Shown: positions 13,582-28,300 of the stretch, in pieces
Layout of the letters: every line of letters starts with the position of its first letter
Position numbering within the stretch: the first letter of the stretch is position 1
Assembly: GCA_016801885.1 (NCBI GenBank)
Contig: CM028887.1
Location: 24,103,115 to 24,167,114, forward strand
Length of the DNA stretch: 64,000 bases
DNA from: Toxotes chatareus
Lineage: Eukaryota > Chordata > Actinopteri > Toxotidae
Reading direction: 5' to 3'
The notes under the pieces: generated by a model
Seen by the model: the letters and a program-made list of their open reading frames with translations, nothing else
The model's database searches: none
What the model was told of the DNA's origin: nothing
Made by a program: the position numbers and the translations under genes

Positions 13582-16500
13582 TAAGGGTTTTGTGAGACTG
13601 ACTCAACTTGCCATAACCTTGTTTATAAGTCATTTAAAAGAGGTCTTGATCTCAGAGAGACTTCCTGAATTGACAGAACTTAATTTACAAAATCTAAACA
13701 ATGGATATGTCAAACTTAGACACACCGTCGGTGCACATATTAAAAGAAATTCTGTTACCTTGGCTCACAGTGGAGTTGATACATAAATGATCTAAAATAC
13801 AAATATTGACAGAATATAAAATGCTGGTAAACTAATGGTTGTCTAGGTCGTACTAACTTATGATTGTAAGTTAGAATAAGATTATAACGTAAGTAAAAAC
13901 TGAAACAACACTGACTTTTAAAATCTTAAATTTAATTTATGAGATGACAAGGCAAAATTTTCAGTTTCATCATTTTGACTTCCAATTTTCAAAACTGACT
14001 AATAATAATTTTAAATTTGTGTCATTATTTTAAGTATTATAAAAGACCATTGTTGTTGTTGTTTATAATTCCTTTAATAATTCCTAAATTACCTGGTAAA
14101 TAAATTAATCCTGTAGACAGAACAGAAACAGGGCATTAAAAACCACTTCACATTAAAGATTTTACAAAAACCAAAACAAGAATCCAGTTACCAAAAAAAT
14201 AAAAAGTAGAATGTGAATAGGTCCACTGTTCAGCAATGATGAACCCTCTATATGTTTTGCACACATAAAATGCATGAGTATTCCACACCAGTGAAACCAG
14301 TGTAACCTTGGGCCTTGTTGTCTCTTACAGTAATTCAGACTTACACATTACATTACTCATATCTTTTGCTCAATTTCTCCAAAGTCTGACTGCAAGCACA
14401 AACACAAATAGGTGTTAAAAATAACCTTGTTGACTAGCGTATTGTTGACCTTTTTACAACTGAGCCACAATCGATCCAAATAAAAACACCATTCACCCTC
14501 TTTCTCATTCAACCACTGCGCTGTGTGTAGGTGTGCGTGTGTTTGTGTGTCTACGTATGTGTAAGTGCAGTCAAACGTGACCCTCCGCTTCCTTAGTAAA
14601 GCAGCGCCTTGACACGTGTTCGGGTAATGGCGCTAATACGCTCATAAATCGAAATCAGCCAAGCAGTGTCACATAAAAGAGGGGGAGAGAGGTCGTGTGT
14701 GAGTGAGTGAGTGTGCGTGCGTGTGTGTGTGTGTTTGTGTGTGTGTGAGTGAGTGTTTAAAGTCTCAGGCTGCCAAGAGTCCAACAAGGCTTATCAGCTG
14801 AATCATCCTGTCCTGCTGCTGTCTCTTTATAGCTGTAAGCTAACACATATACCTCCTTGATTTCTCTGTGATAACACATTGCTGTTTGGCTTGTGTGTGT
14901 GAGTGTGTCTGTGTTTGCACATGAAGGACGTGTCAACTACACCCATTGAGACAGCTCAGTGCTGTTAACCTGTATGTCCTCCTCATTACGGCCCATATCC
15001 GTGTTGCTATGGACGATATGAGAGGAGGCAGATAAAGAAGTAGGAGGGATTTGCATGTTAAAGCCCCTTTTCTCTCCCTCTCAGTTTTTTTTCTCACTGA
15101 AAGCAGAGTGGCTCACCGTGCACACACACAAACACACACCGTATCCCACACTTTACAGGGCTTGAATGCATAATCGCACTCCTTTGGAGTGAAGCAGACC
15201 TGTAGTCCAAGTACATGAAGCACCAGTTTGAAACAAAGCCTGCAGGGTGAGATGGAAATAATAGAGTGAGAGCAGAGGGGAGACACTTGAGAAGGGGAAT
15301 TTCTGGTGTAGGATGAGAGCCATCTATCTTCAATATCCTTTCAGGAATTAAGAAACAGATTTAATTTCAGATTTATAACCATGCATTCTCAAAATTGTAT
15401 CATTACTCTTGCTGAGGCTTCTGCCAAGACCTTGAAGCTTGCTTTACTTAGCGAACATGTGAACCCTCAAGTAAAATGTGCAAATGGCCAGACTTGCAGT
15501 TTTTTGTGTTGTCTTCAAAATGGAGATTACACCACATAACTGCTTTCTGTAAGATTCACTTTGAGGTTGAGGTCCCTTAGCATGTCTGTGATATATGGGT
15601 GTTTGGTGTGGTATATTTCATTAAAATGGTTTACACATTATGATTCCCCCAACATTTTTGAGGTTTGTGGTCAAACCGATCGCCTCTCGAGGGAGTGTTG
15701 GCTGATTGTCTGGTGTTCATGGTTGAAGTGATTTAACTCTGGCAACCGGGCTGTTTCAGCTATCTCATGTTTTTCCAGCAGAGCGCAGTTTTTCTTTTTC
15801 ATGCCTTAATAAAAACATGAAGCCAGATACTGCAGGAGTTTCCATGGCGGAAAATGTTAAGACCTAAGTTTTCTGAAAAGTCATCTCTCGAAAAAAGGGA
15901 AAAAATTTGCAGCAGAACAGCTGCCGCACTGGTGCGAGTGTTTACCGTGCTGGCTACAAGACAACCACTCATCTGTGGTCGACAACGCTCAGACAGTGTT
16001 TAAGTTTACACCTTCAGTCTGTCAGCTGTGCCAGAAAATGTAAAAAATGCTTTAAAGGCTGGAAATTATTACATCTTTTTTTTTTCTATCAGGTTTGACT
16101 TTTAAAAGGTGAGATACAGAGGAGAGGGGAAGGACAGATCAAGAGGTAGAAATGTGTTATATATTACTTATTTTACTTATATATTTACTTATATGACTGA
16201 TCTGAACTGTCTCAATTCAGTAAATCAGGTACTTACAGTGGGTTAAAATATGGAGGAGTTTTGCAGTGTGTGTGTGTGTGTGTGTGTGTACATATGTGTG
16301 CATGCGCTGTCTGCATGTGACTGTGCGTCTGCCTGTTTACTTTATGCAACAGCCTTTGGCAGCTCACTCCTCCAAAGCTCTCCTCCCAACTTTAATTAAC
16401 TACAAACACAAACACACACACAGACAGAGACTCACACACAGCTGCACACAGACACACACAGACATGTGTGCACTAACAGGCACACAAAAACATACACGGC

Positions 16501-16613
16501 ACCCCAGAGAGTCCAGGGGAGCAAAGGGAACCAGGGAAGGAAAACAAAAACATTTCTCTGACTGAAAAGGGGAACCTGCTTCCAGTAAAAAGACAGAAGG
16601 GTGTTAAAGGTTG

Positions 16614-16648
<35 letters not shown>

Positions 16649-19233
16649 TGTAAGACCTGGAGGATGCAGTGACTCACTCCTCCTGAGTCATCACTAACAA
16701 CGATGGAGGGATAGAGGGAGAAGTTAATGTGATTTAGAGAAGGAGGGAATAGTGGAGTCAAACACAACTCCCTTCACACATCAGTGTTGTTTCAGAAAAC
16801 AGCCACGAGTGTGAGAGTGCACATGTGATTCTGCACCGACCGCAGTGTAGAGGGTGTGTTTATGTGTTTGAGTATGATTTCCCACTGAGCATGCACAGTG
16901 TGTTTGTTTGTGCAGTGCTCCAGTGAGTAGGAAGACTGTCCTTCAACCAGCTGTCTCCTCAGTCTCAGTGTCACTGAGCACAGTTGTGTATATGTGAAGT
17001 CCAGAAGTTGACTGCATGTGTTTTTTTATTGGTAACTTGGTACCTAGAACCTGAACAAGCTGAAGTTAAAGCTGCACCAATCTGTATATTCACCTTTACA
17101 TCCATTGATTGTATGCGATGTGATAGCTGTTGTTCTTAGTGATGACAAACAGAGAAGAATCCCCCACGTCCACAGCTCTGCAGAGATTTATGGCCTCTTT
17201 AACCCAACAACAATCAACCTTGTTTCCAGCCGCAGCAAACAAGCTCTTATAAACCCACAACCCAGCCTACCTGCTCAGCTGCAAACAGCAGAGGCAGAAA
17301 GCTTGTTAGCAACTAGCTGATGAAGAAAGTCAAACAAGTAAGCAGCTAAAGACCCAGATATAACCAAAATAAAGCTAAAACAGAGAGTGAATATGGGACT
17401 GAGGTGAACAGAAACACAAGTCCAAATGAACGCTGCTGTTGCTATGCGTCTTCTGGATGTGTAAATAGGCAACTCTTAAGTTTATGAAGCCAAACAATAA
17501 ATAAAATGAATGCAGCTATAAATAACCCATTTAAACAAGTCATCTTTACACTGCTTCATGCAGATTGTTGAAATAGTTGCGTAGGATCCAAAACGTGTAT
17601 AAACCTTAACCTGACATATTTATTATTCTATATCCACGCAGATCACCCTGACTCCTCTTTTAATTGAAAGCAAAAAAAAAGAGTTTCACTCATCCATTTT
17701 CCCTCATTTCCATCATTTCACTTGGTGAAAATGAAAAATAGTTCAGCAGAAAAAGCCACTGTTTGGTCCACAGAATTATCCATACGTTTCACAGCACAGT
17801 CAGAGAACTGTGTGGCTCCACTCTGCACCTGCAGCCACTGCATGTGTTTCTGTGCTTTATCAACTTAACTATAATTACTCAGAGTAGACCTGGTTTAAAC
17901 ACAGTATATTAAGAATAGAAGCAAATGTGACTCAAAGAATATTAAATAATATTCAACTTTAAAATATGAGTTAGGTTGATTGAAAGTTCAGCACTGTAAC
18001 TCCACTCATGACTTCAGGCAGAAAAAAATTCCATCAGTTGTCCAACCAACCAGTGATTATAGAACATAAGACACATTTAATTATTGAACTCATTGACTGA
18101 TCAAAAACAACATGAAACCATATTCCACATTAAATCTCCTCAGCCAAATACCATGTGAAAGATAATAATCCAAATGTGAAATTTGCCCATATGTGAATTT
18201 ACCACAAGGGAAATTCTGTTTCTGTTGATTTATATGAAGTTTACTTTCTAAAAGTGATGTCCTGTGAACTATCTGAAAATCATTTGAGCCTGTATCATTG
18301 CAGTTTATCACATCTGAGATAAATTCTCTTTTTTATGAATTTCTAACAGTTGAAAAATCTCTGAAGTGATTCTCACATCTGGATAATTCACATTGTCTGT
18401 GAGAGGCAGATGTGTAAAAATGTGAATGTCATAGATGCTTTGTTTTTACAAAATAATGTTCAAATGAAGAAAGCGGTTTTATTTCCATCTGTAGGACGGA
18501 TGCAGATTGATTCCCTGTGGTTTACGGTCATCGTGCCCTCTGACCTGTCCTCTGTGAAAACTCTATTTCTTCACCATGATCAGTAGAGTATCACATTATC
18601 ATTTATTTTGATGTGTTCAATCAAAAACACGCTGCAGCTTTGCCGTGACCTTTGTCTCTTCTTTCCGCCTCCTGATTCCCACCATGTCGTTCACCTTTAT
18701 CCCTCCAACAAACAAAGTGCTGTCAGCAGATTTGTTCTCAGCATCAGGATGGGGTGTGGTGTGGATTAGAGATAAAACTCTTTTTAAAGCCAGTTGATTG
18801 AGATAAGAATCCGCTGCACACGAGGTTCACGTAACAGCCCGTGTTGACTCGCTGTGGACTCCAACCGGCAGAGTCATGTGACTCATGCTCTGTGGATGAT
18901 GTGTTGGTCCACAGAGAGAAGTAAACAAAGCAGAGAGGAAGGAGGGAGGACACATGTGAATCACGCCCACAGACGTTCATGCACACGCTCCGACACACAC
19001 ACACCTGTCCAATGTTTTCCCCAGCTGTGAGTGCAGTCTTTTTCTCCCAGGGACTCTGACAGAGAGACGCCACTCACACTCCTCTCCACTTCCCCCATCA
19101 TGTCCACACACACACGCACACACACACACTCACTAAGTCAGACACACATGTACACACTTTTCTATGTGGTTTAGGGAAGTCACGTCTGGCTGAGTTTGGA
19201 GTGTATCTAAGGGGCTATGATTATTATTCTCCA

Positions 19234-19234
<1 letters not shown>
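13578..19234. other. Intergenic, no gene seen, several short TG/CA tracts
   Basis: Short tracts lie at 14692-14757 (TG with GAGT), 16266-16289 (GT) and 16612-16649 (GT). The rest is AT-rich unique sequence. No splice-bounded open frame or family match was recognised. Confidence 0.55.

Positions 19235-19298
<64 letters not shown>
19235..19298. repeat. Pure (CA)n microsatellite, about 32 units
   Basis: Uninterrupted CA run of about 64 bases. Confidence 0.95.
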
Positions 19299-19301
<3 letters not shown>

Positions 19302-20158
19302 CACACACTCTTCTCTGGAGAGCCTCAGTCGAGCTGGGGACTCATCCAGTATGAAGGCTGCAGTCGATGACTGTGCTCACTGCGGTTTAACATTGCCTCA
19401 GGTCAGTTTGATCCAGACCTGTACAAGCTGCTGACTTCAAGGGCTCACAAGACCAGGAATGTTACGTCCTTGATGGTTTGTTGCGTGACAAAAAAACAAC
19501 ACAGGCAGTGTCCTGTACACTGTGTGTTTTGATGGTGCATTAAGGCTTTTGTTGTTGTTATTGATAATCCATCCCATAGCTTCTTGTTGATTGTTTCATC
19601 CTGTCACTCCTCACTTAAGTAACTCGGGTGTGACGCTCATCTGTCATAATGGTTCTTTGCTGCTGCCAAACCTAAAATTCAATAAGGAATCTTGTATGGA
19701 TTCCTATATTTGAGGCCTTGTTTTTAAGCTTCTGTTAAAACTCAAACAAAAATTCACTAAGATAGATGTAGATTGCGTGAATCGTTTGGGTTTTCGAGGG
19801 GCCTTTGTCTGCTTGACAAATGAACAGCTCCCTGGCTTCTGCATGAAAAAAGGCTGAGTGACATTTTCAACTCATTTCAGCTCAACAGGAATTTATTTCC
19901 TCTTTTACACCAGAAACTCTCATAGGCTAAAGTGGGTTTTCTAAAGACTGCAGACACATGATAAACAGATATGAGGCACTGTGTTGATGTAACAGATGCA
20001 CTCTGTAATGCACATTGAAAGAATACAACCACCGCTTTTTGAAACGTACATCTAGAAAAAAATATATCACATTGTGCCCACTGCAGTGTTAGTCTTTAAA
20101 TAGACTGTACATATACACATTTCCCAGACTTGCACATATAAATGCCACTTAAAAATAT
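19299..20158. other. Intergenic, no gene seen
   Basis: Unique AT-rich sequence between two long microsatellites. Nothing recognisable. Confidence 0.5.
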
Positions 20159-20280
<122 letters not shown>

Positions 20281-22863
20281 ATGTAAGAGTCTGTGTACTG
20301 AGTGACACTGGATCAGTTGTGGGAAACAGTGACACATTTTGTCCATGCAACTTTGTTAACAGAACAAACATTGTGCGTTTCTGTCAGCCTCAGTGTGTGT
20401 GTGGGTGTCTGCGTGCACATGTGCGTGTGTGAGAGATGTGTGCTGCTGTTGCTAAAGTGCTATTGGGAGAAATGTTACAACACCTGCTGATGGTTGTGCT
20501 ATGCTGTGCCACTCACTGGAAGATGTAGGAATATATTTTTACAGGCTCTCTGTTACAGTTTCCTGTCCACTATAGGTTTGGAGCCAGTGGAACGCACTGT
20601 GGAAGAAAACCAAGCCACATTCCAGCAATAATACCAGTGTCGAAAAACAATACGTAAGGATTTCATGCATATGGATGCACCAGTTCAGCTGGTGGATATG
20701 AATATGTTGAAGTTTTTACGCTTGTCACGTTGATGTTCCTGTGTGGCAAAGCTGGATTATCAGCTGTGGAAACTGGGCTGCTGTCCCACAGTTCAAAACC
20801 TAAAGTTGAGTCAGAGATGCTAATGTCAGGGAACTGACCATAGAGGTCGATGTGGCAGAAAGGTCTCACAGCAATGAGGCTTCTGCTGCTGGAGAACTGC
20901 CAACAAGTTTGGTGCAAATGAGTTCAGTACTTTTTGCGTTGTCCTGCTGACAAATGAACAAACAAACCAATAAACAGACACAGGTGAAATCATAACCTCC
21001 TTAGCAGAGGTAATAAAAAACAGCACATAAGAAGGAGGCTGGGGTGGTAGAGGGAGCGGAGTGTCACATCTGCAGAAAAATGTAGTCACCACACATCTGA
21101 TGGATGAGCTGGTGATTTTAAAGTATGAGTGAAACAGCTCATGCCAGTGAGTTAATGAAAGCATAACTTCAGTGTCTCTGTCTGTGCTTCACATGTCCAG
21201 TGTGCAGCGACATAAAACAGAGGAGAAGAGATAATTCTCATAATTGACAAGATTATTTATTCATTTATTTATTTATTGCTTGACTTAAATGATTCATCAA
21301 TTATCAAAATTGTCAGTCAGCTAAACAGTGAATCAGCCTGTTGTTTGTAGAACTACATGTTAAAAAAAGATCTCTGTACAATTTGTTTACTTTAAAGATG
21401 ACAGGATACAGGAGGGGCAGCTCAGCAGGGGCCCATAATCAATTTTTCTCCGGGGCCAAACGGATTAAACCGACTATGCAAGCAATATTTGACTATGCAC
21501 AGTCCAATGTTAAAGCAGTTTACATATTAGAAAATAAACTGGCAGATTTGTTTTTTCCTTTTTGAGAACAACATTAGAAGATCAATCTGACAATTACCTT
21601 AGCTTTGCATAACGACTGGAAGCAGGAAGAAATGCCTCTGGCGCTGCCCAGAGGCATCAGCTCTGAAGCTCGGTAGTTAACTAGTTGTATTATGTTTGTT
21701 TCATCTGCACATGCACGTGATGCACAGTCCTGCCAAAGGTTTCACACTAATTTAAAATACTTACAGAATCTGCTTTGTAAATATTTTATGGGCAGGGAAA
21801 TATATTGAACATTTTTGTCAGACCTGAAGGATACACACAATACATGTGGGTGAGTAACTGGCCACCTGAAAACGTAGTCTCACTCTTCCTCAGTGAATTA
21901 GCCCACTTCCATTCTGTCCTTCAGCAGAGACAGTTACTAAAATATGCAGCAGCCCTGCAGACAGCTGTTAAGGACATAAACAATCCTCATGGGCTGTGTG
22001 TGTGTGTGGTGTGTGTGTCTTGGGGATAACCTGCTGCTATTAAGCAGCAGTGACACCCTGATGTATTGCCAGGCCTTGGGCGTGACTGCAAGGAGAGACC
22101 TGTGTGTGTGTGTGTGTGTGTGTGTCTGTGTGTGTTGGCACAGTTTGCGAGGTGCAGTTGAAGTAAAGCAGAAAATAGTAGAGAAAAGTGAAAGAGAACA
22201 GAACAACAGTGAAGAGTGGGACGTGTTTAGAGTGGCAGTTAACATACGGCACTAAATCTCACCGGTAACACCTCTGATATGTATGTGTGTGCATGTTGGT
22301 ATGTGTGAACTTTAACAGATGTATGTGCACACACGGTATGTGTGTGTAGACGTGCAGGAGGTTATCGGCTATCCAGTTTTACTGCCTGTGTTAAAGCGCT
22401 TCCACCAAAAAAAGGTTTTGATCCGCTGCCACACATGGTTAAGCATTCACCACCTGACTCTGCTTCGTTTCACACAGCAGCCTGGGGGAAAAAGACAGAG
22501 AGAGGCAGTGCAAGAGAAAGTCCAAGTTGTGGAAAAAGAGGTGTTGAACTGGTCAGGCGTGCCTGCCCCTCACCTCCCCGCTCGCTCTTACCTGCCCCCA
22601 AACACACTGAATCGCTTTATCCCTTCCAGGTTTTTTTTTTTTGTTCAGCTTACACAGACATTTGCTTTATTTCTACTTTCACCACTGTCTCTGTCTTTCT
22701 CTTTCTTGCCTTTTTTTCCTCTGGCTTAACCTCTCTCTCCCCTTCTCTCTCTCTCTCACTGTATCCACACTCCTGCAGCAATGGGAAATCCTTCAAAATC
22801 CATAATTCACGCTTCACTGCTCCACTCCCTCTCTCGTCTCCCACCATTTCTCCCTCTGCAGGC

Positions 22864-22866
<3 letters not shown>
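20281..22866. other. Intergenic, no gene seen
   Basis: Includes a TTTA-rich run at 21255-21277, a GT tract at 22101-22136 and a C/T-rich stretch at 22620-22770. No credible exon. Confidence 0.5.
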
Positions 22867-22904
<38 letters not shown>

Positions 22905-22931
22905 CTGGGCTGGGGGGGGGGGGGGGTGGGG
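22867..22931. repeat. (TG)n tract followed by a 15-base G run
   Basis: TG repeat at 22867-22898, then GAGAGAG, then a long guanine run at 22912-22926 and a further G block. Confidence 0.9.
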
Positions 22932-25027
22932 TGTCTGAATACAGATGCAAACCCCTTGTGGAAAAATACTAACAAACATATGGTTCAGCCTTTACACACA
23001 TAATATCGCACACTCTTCCAAACACACATCTTATTTACATGCGTACACCGCACATTACACTCTTATGAAAATAGTTGCTCATTTTAATGGTTCTGTATGC
23101 AAAGCAGCAGAAATTATTTTAATGATACTGTATGCAAATTAAAGAAAGATTTCCACTGACGCATGCTGCACATGAGAAATACCAATATATCAAAGAGAAA
23201 TCCATGGCACACAAATTAACATGCATGTAAAGTACAGCCTACTCTGTCCAAACCCGCTGGGTGTGCATGTCATTTGGGATAAATTCAGTACGCTAAAAAA
23301 AATCACACCAAAGCTGGTTCAAAGTAGGAGGTTTTGCCAGAATGTGTTTTTCTGTAACACAGAGTAAAGACTAATTTGATGTTTAAATTCTTTTTTAAAT
23401 GGTACGTATGAAAAAAAAAAATCCCCACTGACAATCAAAGACAGGATCCTGAAACTGAATCAGCTCAACAGAATTTAGACATTATTCATTTTATTATTTA
23501 CACAGTGACATGTCAAAATGTCTTCTGTGATAATCAGTATATATGATAGAAGTCAGCCTGTGGTCTGGATGTGAAGGACTATTTTGTAACAAAGCAGACA
23601 TCTCTTTCTCTTAAAATTATTCCAACTTGGGTCATCTTTTTGTGGTTTTAGCCTTAAATTCCAAATTAAAATAAGATCTGTCTTCACTTTTTAAACTACG
23701 CCTCAGGGTATTCAGACTTATTTGGAACGGAGGCAAATGTAAACATCATCTATTACACACCAACTTCCTCGTACAGCTTTGGTTTGTTGTACTTACTGTA
23801 GATGTGTCCACAGCTTTTCTGTGTAATGTGGGATTATTACAGACTTTGTGCTTTGGTTGTGCTCACTTTTAGTTTTACCTCAGAGTAATATGGTTTAGAT
23901 AATCTGACTTAACAGCTTGTTTAGTACCTGTTTGTTCTTCTCATAGTTTTTTCCCATCAGGCTTTATCTTAACGCAGTCAGCGTGTTTCCCAATTTCAGC
24001 AGTGATGCTGTTGTACATATTGTTAATGATGTTAAAATTATGGCCAAAACTGCAAAAAATAAGATCTCACCACACAGTTCACTCCAAAGCTGCTCTAGTG
24101 CCTCACACAGCCTTCATCAGCAGATGTTGTCCAGTTGTAATGTTCAGATTTCCAGTTTTTCTGATTTCATGAAAAAAGTTGAGATCCATTTGCTGGAGAA
24201 GATCATGTGATACAATTAAAAGCTCCAGACCCACTACTATGGTTACTAATGGACCATGTGACAGTGTTTTTGTCAGTGCCCAAACTGTAATAAAGCAGCA
24301 TTATCCTTGGCCTGGTTATTTTCAGCATGCCCTCCAACTTAAACAATGATAAATGTCATTTATCCGTCCCCTCTGATACGAACTGTACGAACGCTTCAGG
24401 GGCAGGCGTACCAGAGTTTTAGTCATCATGGCAACAATGATAAACACACCATTTGGTACAAAAACATTTAGGCACTTACATGACTTGGTTTGATTTAGGA
24501 AAGGTCCTGTTTGGGGTTAAAATAAGTAGTTCCATAAGGTTAGAAGTTCTCTGTAGTCATGGTTACCATGATAATCACGCAGGTAAGGTTGTGAACAGGA
24601 CTTTGTTTCACATGGGAAGTGAACAGTGGTCTCCTGTGTGTTTTGTGATTTGTTGATCCGTCCATCCACACCATCCTAACACAGACCTTATCGATTTGTG
24701 TACATCACCTTCCTGCTCTGCTCCTGTTCCCATTACTACGGCTACGAGATATGTGAAGTATATACTGTATATTTTCTGTGTTTGCATAATGTAGTATATT
24801 CATCTCACACACACACACTTTCCCTCAAACAACCTGAAACGCATGCATACACATCTACACACACACACACACACACTCTTACACACAGGCACAGTGATCT
24901 GTCTCATAAATCAGCAGGCTCTCTGAGAGGGCCGGAAACTGAGGGACAGCTCAGACACGTGGAGCAGACACAGCCAAGACCTCCTGGTCCCACACCACCC
25001 TCTCTCCCTCACTGTGTGAGAGTGAGT
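22932..25027. other. Intergenic, no gene seen
   Basis: AT-rich unique sequence with short CA tracts near 24808 and 24858-24876. No gene recognised. Confidence 0.5.
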
Positions 25028-25029
25028 GC

Positions 25030-25068
<39 letters not shown>

Positions 25069-25312
25069 TGTGTGTGTGTCTGTCCATATTTATGGCTGCC
25101 TCTGAATGTTCATTCCTGGGTGTGCTCTCACAAGCATGTGCGTTTTTATCTGTGTTTGTTAAGTGTGTTGATGTTTGTGTGCATGTGTGTGTGTGTGTAT
25201 GTGTGCGTGCATGGGTGTGTGTTTTTGTGTGTATGTGTATGCATGTGTGTGTGTGTGTGTGTGTGTATGCATGTGTATGTGTGTGTGTGTGTGTGTGTGC
25301 GTGTGCGTGTGT
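25028..25312. repeat. Compound TG/GA and imperfect TG repeat region
   Basis: TG then GA runs at 25028-25078, unique DNA, then imperfect TG with GCATG and TATG variants at 25180-25312. It produces spurious Cys-Val and Thr-His frames. Confidence 0.9.
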
Positions 25313-28300
25313 CCAGTAAATGTGTGCCGCTGTCTCTCACTGCCAGATTGGCCTCCTGTCTCTCTCTGGGCTGTGTGGACTTGCACAAGGCCTCTAAGTT
25401 CTGAATCTGCAGACAGTCCTCCCTCTCTGGCCCCTCACCAACTCTCCACTCCGCCACTTGGCTTTTGTGCATGCAGAGCATTCAGTCGTGTGTGCTTGTG
25501 TGTGTGGAGGTGTGTTTACATGCGTCACATGCACTTGTTTGTTTATGTCCATATTTTGTCTTTTTTTTTTTTGCGCTCGTGTCCTCACTCAGATGTTTAT
25601 TTGTGTCCTTTTCTCCACACTCGTGTCGTTTTTATGTTCCTCAACAACACACTCTCTAAACTCGCACTTAACGAGCTTTTGATCCCCAAATGAGCCTGAC
25701 CCCTGTTAATGGCCACCTGTTCTGGGCCTATGGGGAACGTGTTGTAGCCAAACACTGTGTTGTTTAACATAATTAACACACAACAATGTGAGGGGTGGGG
25801 GGGGGGGGCAGAGGATGGAGTGCACGTCAAAAGGAAGCTATTGGTTTTTAATGATGTTTTTCAGCCTATGACTGACTCCATACAGCAGCACAGAGCACAG
25901 AGCATTGAATTGAAACAGCAGCAGGAGAGCGTCTTGTTGTCTTTTGTGTGTGTGGATGGCACTGTGTGTTATTTATGGGGTCTTTAACACACTGAGGGGA
26001 CAGGGAGGAGGGCTGGAGAGGTGAGCAGAGTGTTGGATGGAGAGGACGGCTCATTCAACAGAGTCACTGCCAAAGCAGAGCAGCTTTTATCCGTCTCTCT
26101 CTCTCTTTACAAAATTCCTTCTCATTCTTGCAGCCTCCCCCCACCTCACCCCCCCCCCTTTTTTTTTTTTTGTTCCCTTTTCTATTTCTCACTCTTCCAT
26201 CCCCAATACTTTCCACAGATCTGGGGGATAATTCCAATTTTTCCTCCCTCAGCCTCTGAATCAAATCTAATTTCTCTCAGGTCCACTCCTGCTAATTTGG
26301 CATTAATGCTTCAATCCCATCTCCTTCTTCTCCACCTCTCTTATATCTCTGCAGCTCTTTTACCCAGAGTGAAATTCAAGTGTAATTTTAAAATCTCCCA
26401 CTGAATCAAATCTAATTTTTCTCACCATCTCTCACAGTAATGTGTATTTAAAAAGATCTAATGCTTTATTTTCTCTCTGGTGATCTCTCTCTCTGGATAT
26501 CCATCCCTTTCTTATCTATGTATTCCTGTTTCTGCAGCAGATGGTGTGAGCAGGACTGAAAAAGGAATTATCAGTATGTTGTGAAAAAGAGGGATATTTG
26601 CAGATCTTTGCAGAAACAGTGTCTCTGATGAACATGATTTTATTTCATTTAGCTGATTATTTTTTACATTACTCTGGGACTAAAATGTTTAAATTCAGAC
26701 TAACATCTCTCACACCAGTTTGTCTTCAAACAGATTTTCACTCTGCTTGTCTCACTTTCTTCTTCTCTGTTGTTTCCCACCTCACACTTTCTTTTTGTCT
26801 CACTCGCTCTTTATCTCTCACCCACCCCCCATCACCCTTTTCTCCCCCCATCCTCTCCTCCGTGTGTGTAACCATGGGTGCAAGATGTCTGGTCAGAGAA
26901 AATGTTCCCACATATCAAAAGGCTCCTGGGTTCTTGGGTTCTGAGTGGAAGCGGCCAAGAGAAGGAAAAGGTCAAGTTGAATACAGTGGGTGAGGAGAAA
27001 GGGGTGAGGGCAGAGCTGTGAAGAACGGTGATTAATACCGGCAGCCGAGAGGCGGCAGCGCTGAAAGGCCACTGAGAGTGGGAACTAATAACACACTGCT
27101 CTGTCCTTTATTTCCTCTTGGAAATAAAGGCACTTCTCTTATCACCTCTCTTTCAATATTTTGGCATCACTTTCATTTGTGTTACATCTGTGGTTTTAAT
27201 GCTGGAGCCTGTATAATGCCCACAGAAACGTAAACAGGTTTTGATATGACCGATAAATGCATTGGGTGTAAATGCTTTAAATTTTGTTTTAATGAGTATT
27301 ACCACATACTAACAGAACACAGCAAGATTCTTTATTTATTGTCATAAAGACTACTACATTTTACATTTAGAGGTGGTGTTATTCTGTTTTAGTTAATTCA
27401 TATGAAAAGGTCAAAACCAACAGTACATGAGCCCTAATTGAGCCCTGATGTGTTTTTTTATTGTTTTAGTACAACACAGAGGAATGCACTGCATCAGGAT
27501 GTGGACACACAGACACAGCAGGATCAAGTTTTTATGCTTTCCATGTGATTTTCTTTTGACAGTAAGAAAAATATAATATATCTTCAGTCTTAGCTTTAAA
27601 ATATTTTATTTATGGGAAAAATATACAACAATTCTGTGAGGGGAGTATAATAACTATTTTCTCCTTTTGCACTGGAAAAAAATCAGTTGTTCAATAACTG
27701 ATATTACAAAAACCCTTCTCCATAAAATGGCTCTCAAAATCCCTCTCAGCGGCAGCCATTTTCCTTCTCTCATTCAGATTCCTTGTGTTGTTTCTCTCCT
27801 CCTTCTCTTCTGTCAGTGTCTTTTCAGTTCCCCACACCACGCAGCACCATCCAAAAAAAAAATTAAAATTAAAATTCAATCACAATAAGCAAATTTGCTC
27901 CCCCACAGGACATCGAGTGGTGCAAGGTACTCCAATCAATGGCCTTGTTCCCTCAACACAGGCCTGGAGCTGGTAATTTGCATGACATTGGACAAGTCTC
28001 CCTCTCTCTCTCTCTCTCTCTCTCATACATAGCAACAAACACAGTTGCATGCATATTATGATCACACACTCCATATCAGACAAAAGACAAGGATATTCAC
28101 ACAGGCACAATACAGGCACACGTGGGCTCACGCACACACTCGCAGTGAGAGAGAGAAAAAACACCACACAAACAGAGGCAGGTTGTTCTTATGACACATA
28201 GTTGTGAAGTTTCCACTGAACATTAATCCAACTCACTGCAGCCCTGACGTGCTCTGGTTGCTGTCTGCTGCTGCTGGTGGGCGGATGTTGGTTTGTTTAT

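Noticed and set aside
22342..22899. 185-codon open frame
   Set aside because: It begins at a GTG, has no ATG near the start, and its second half is pyrimidine-rich and TG repeat sequence.
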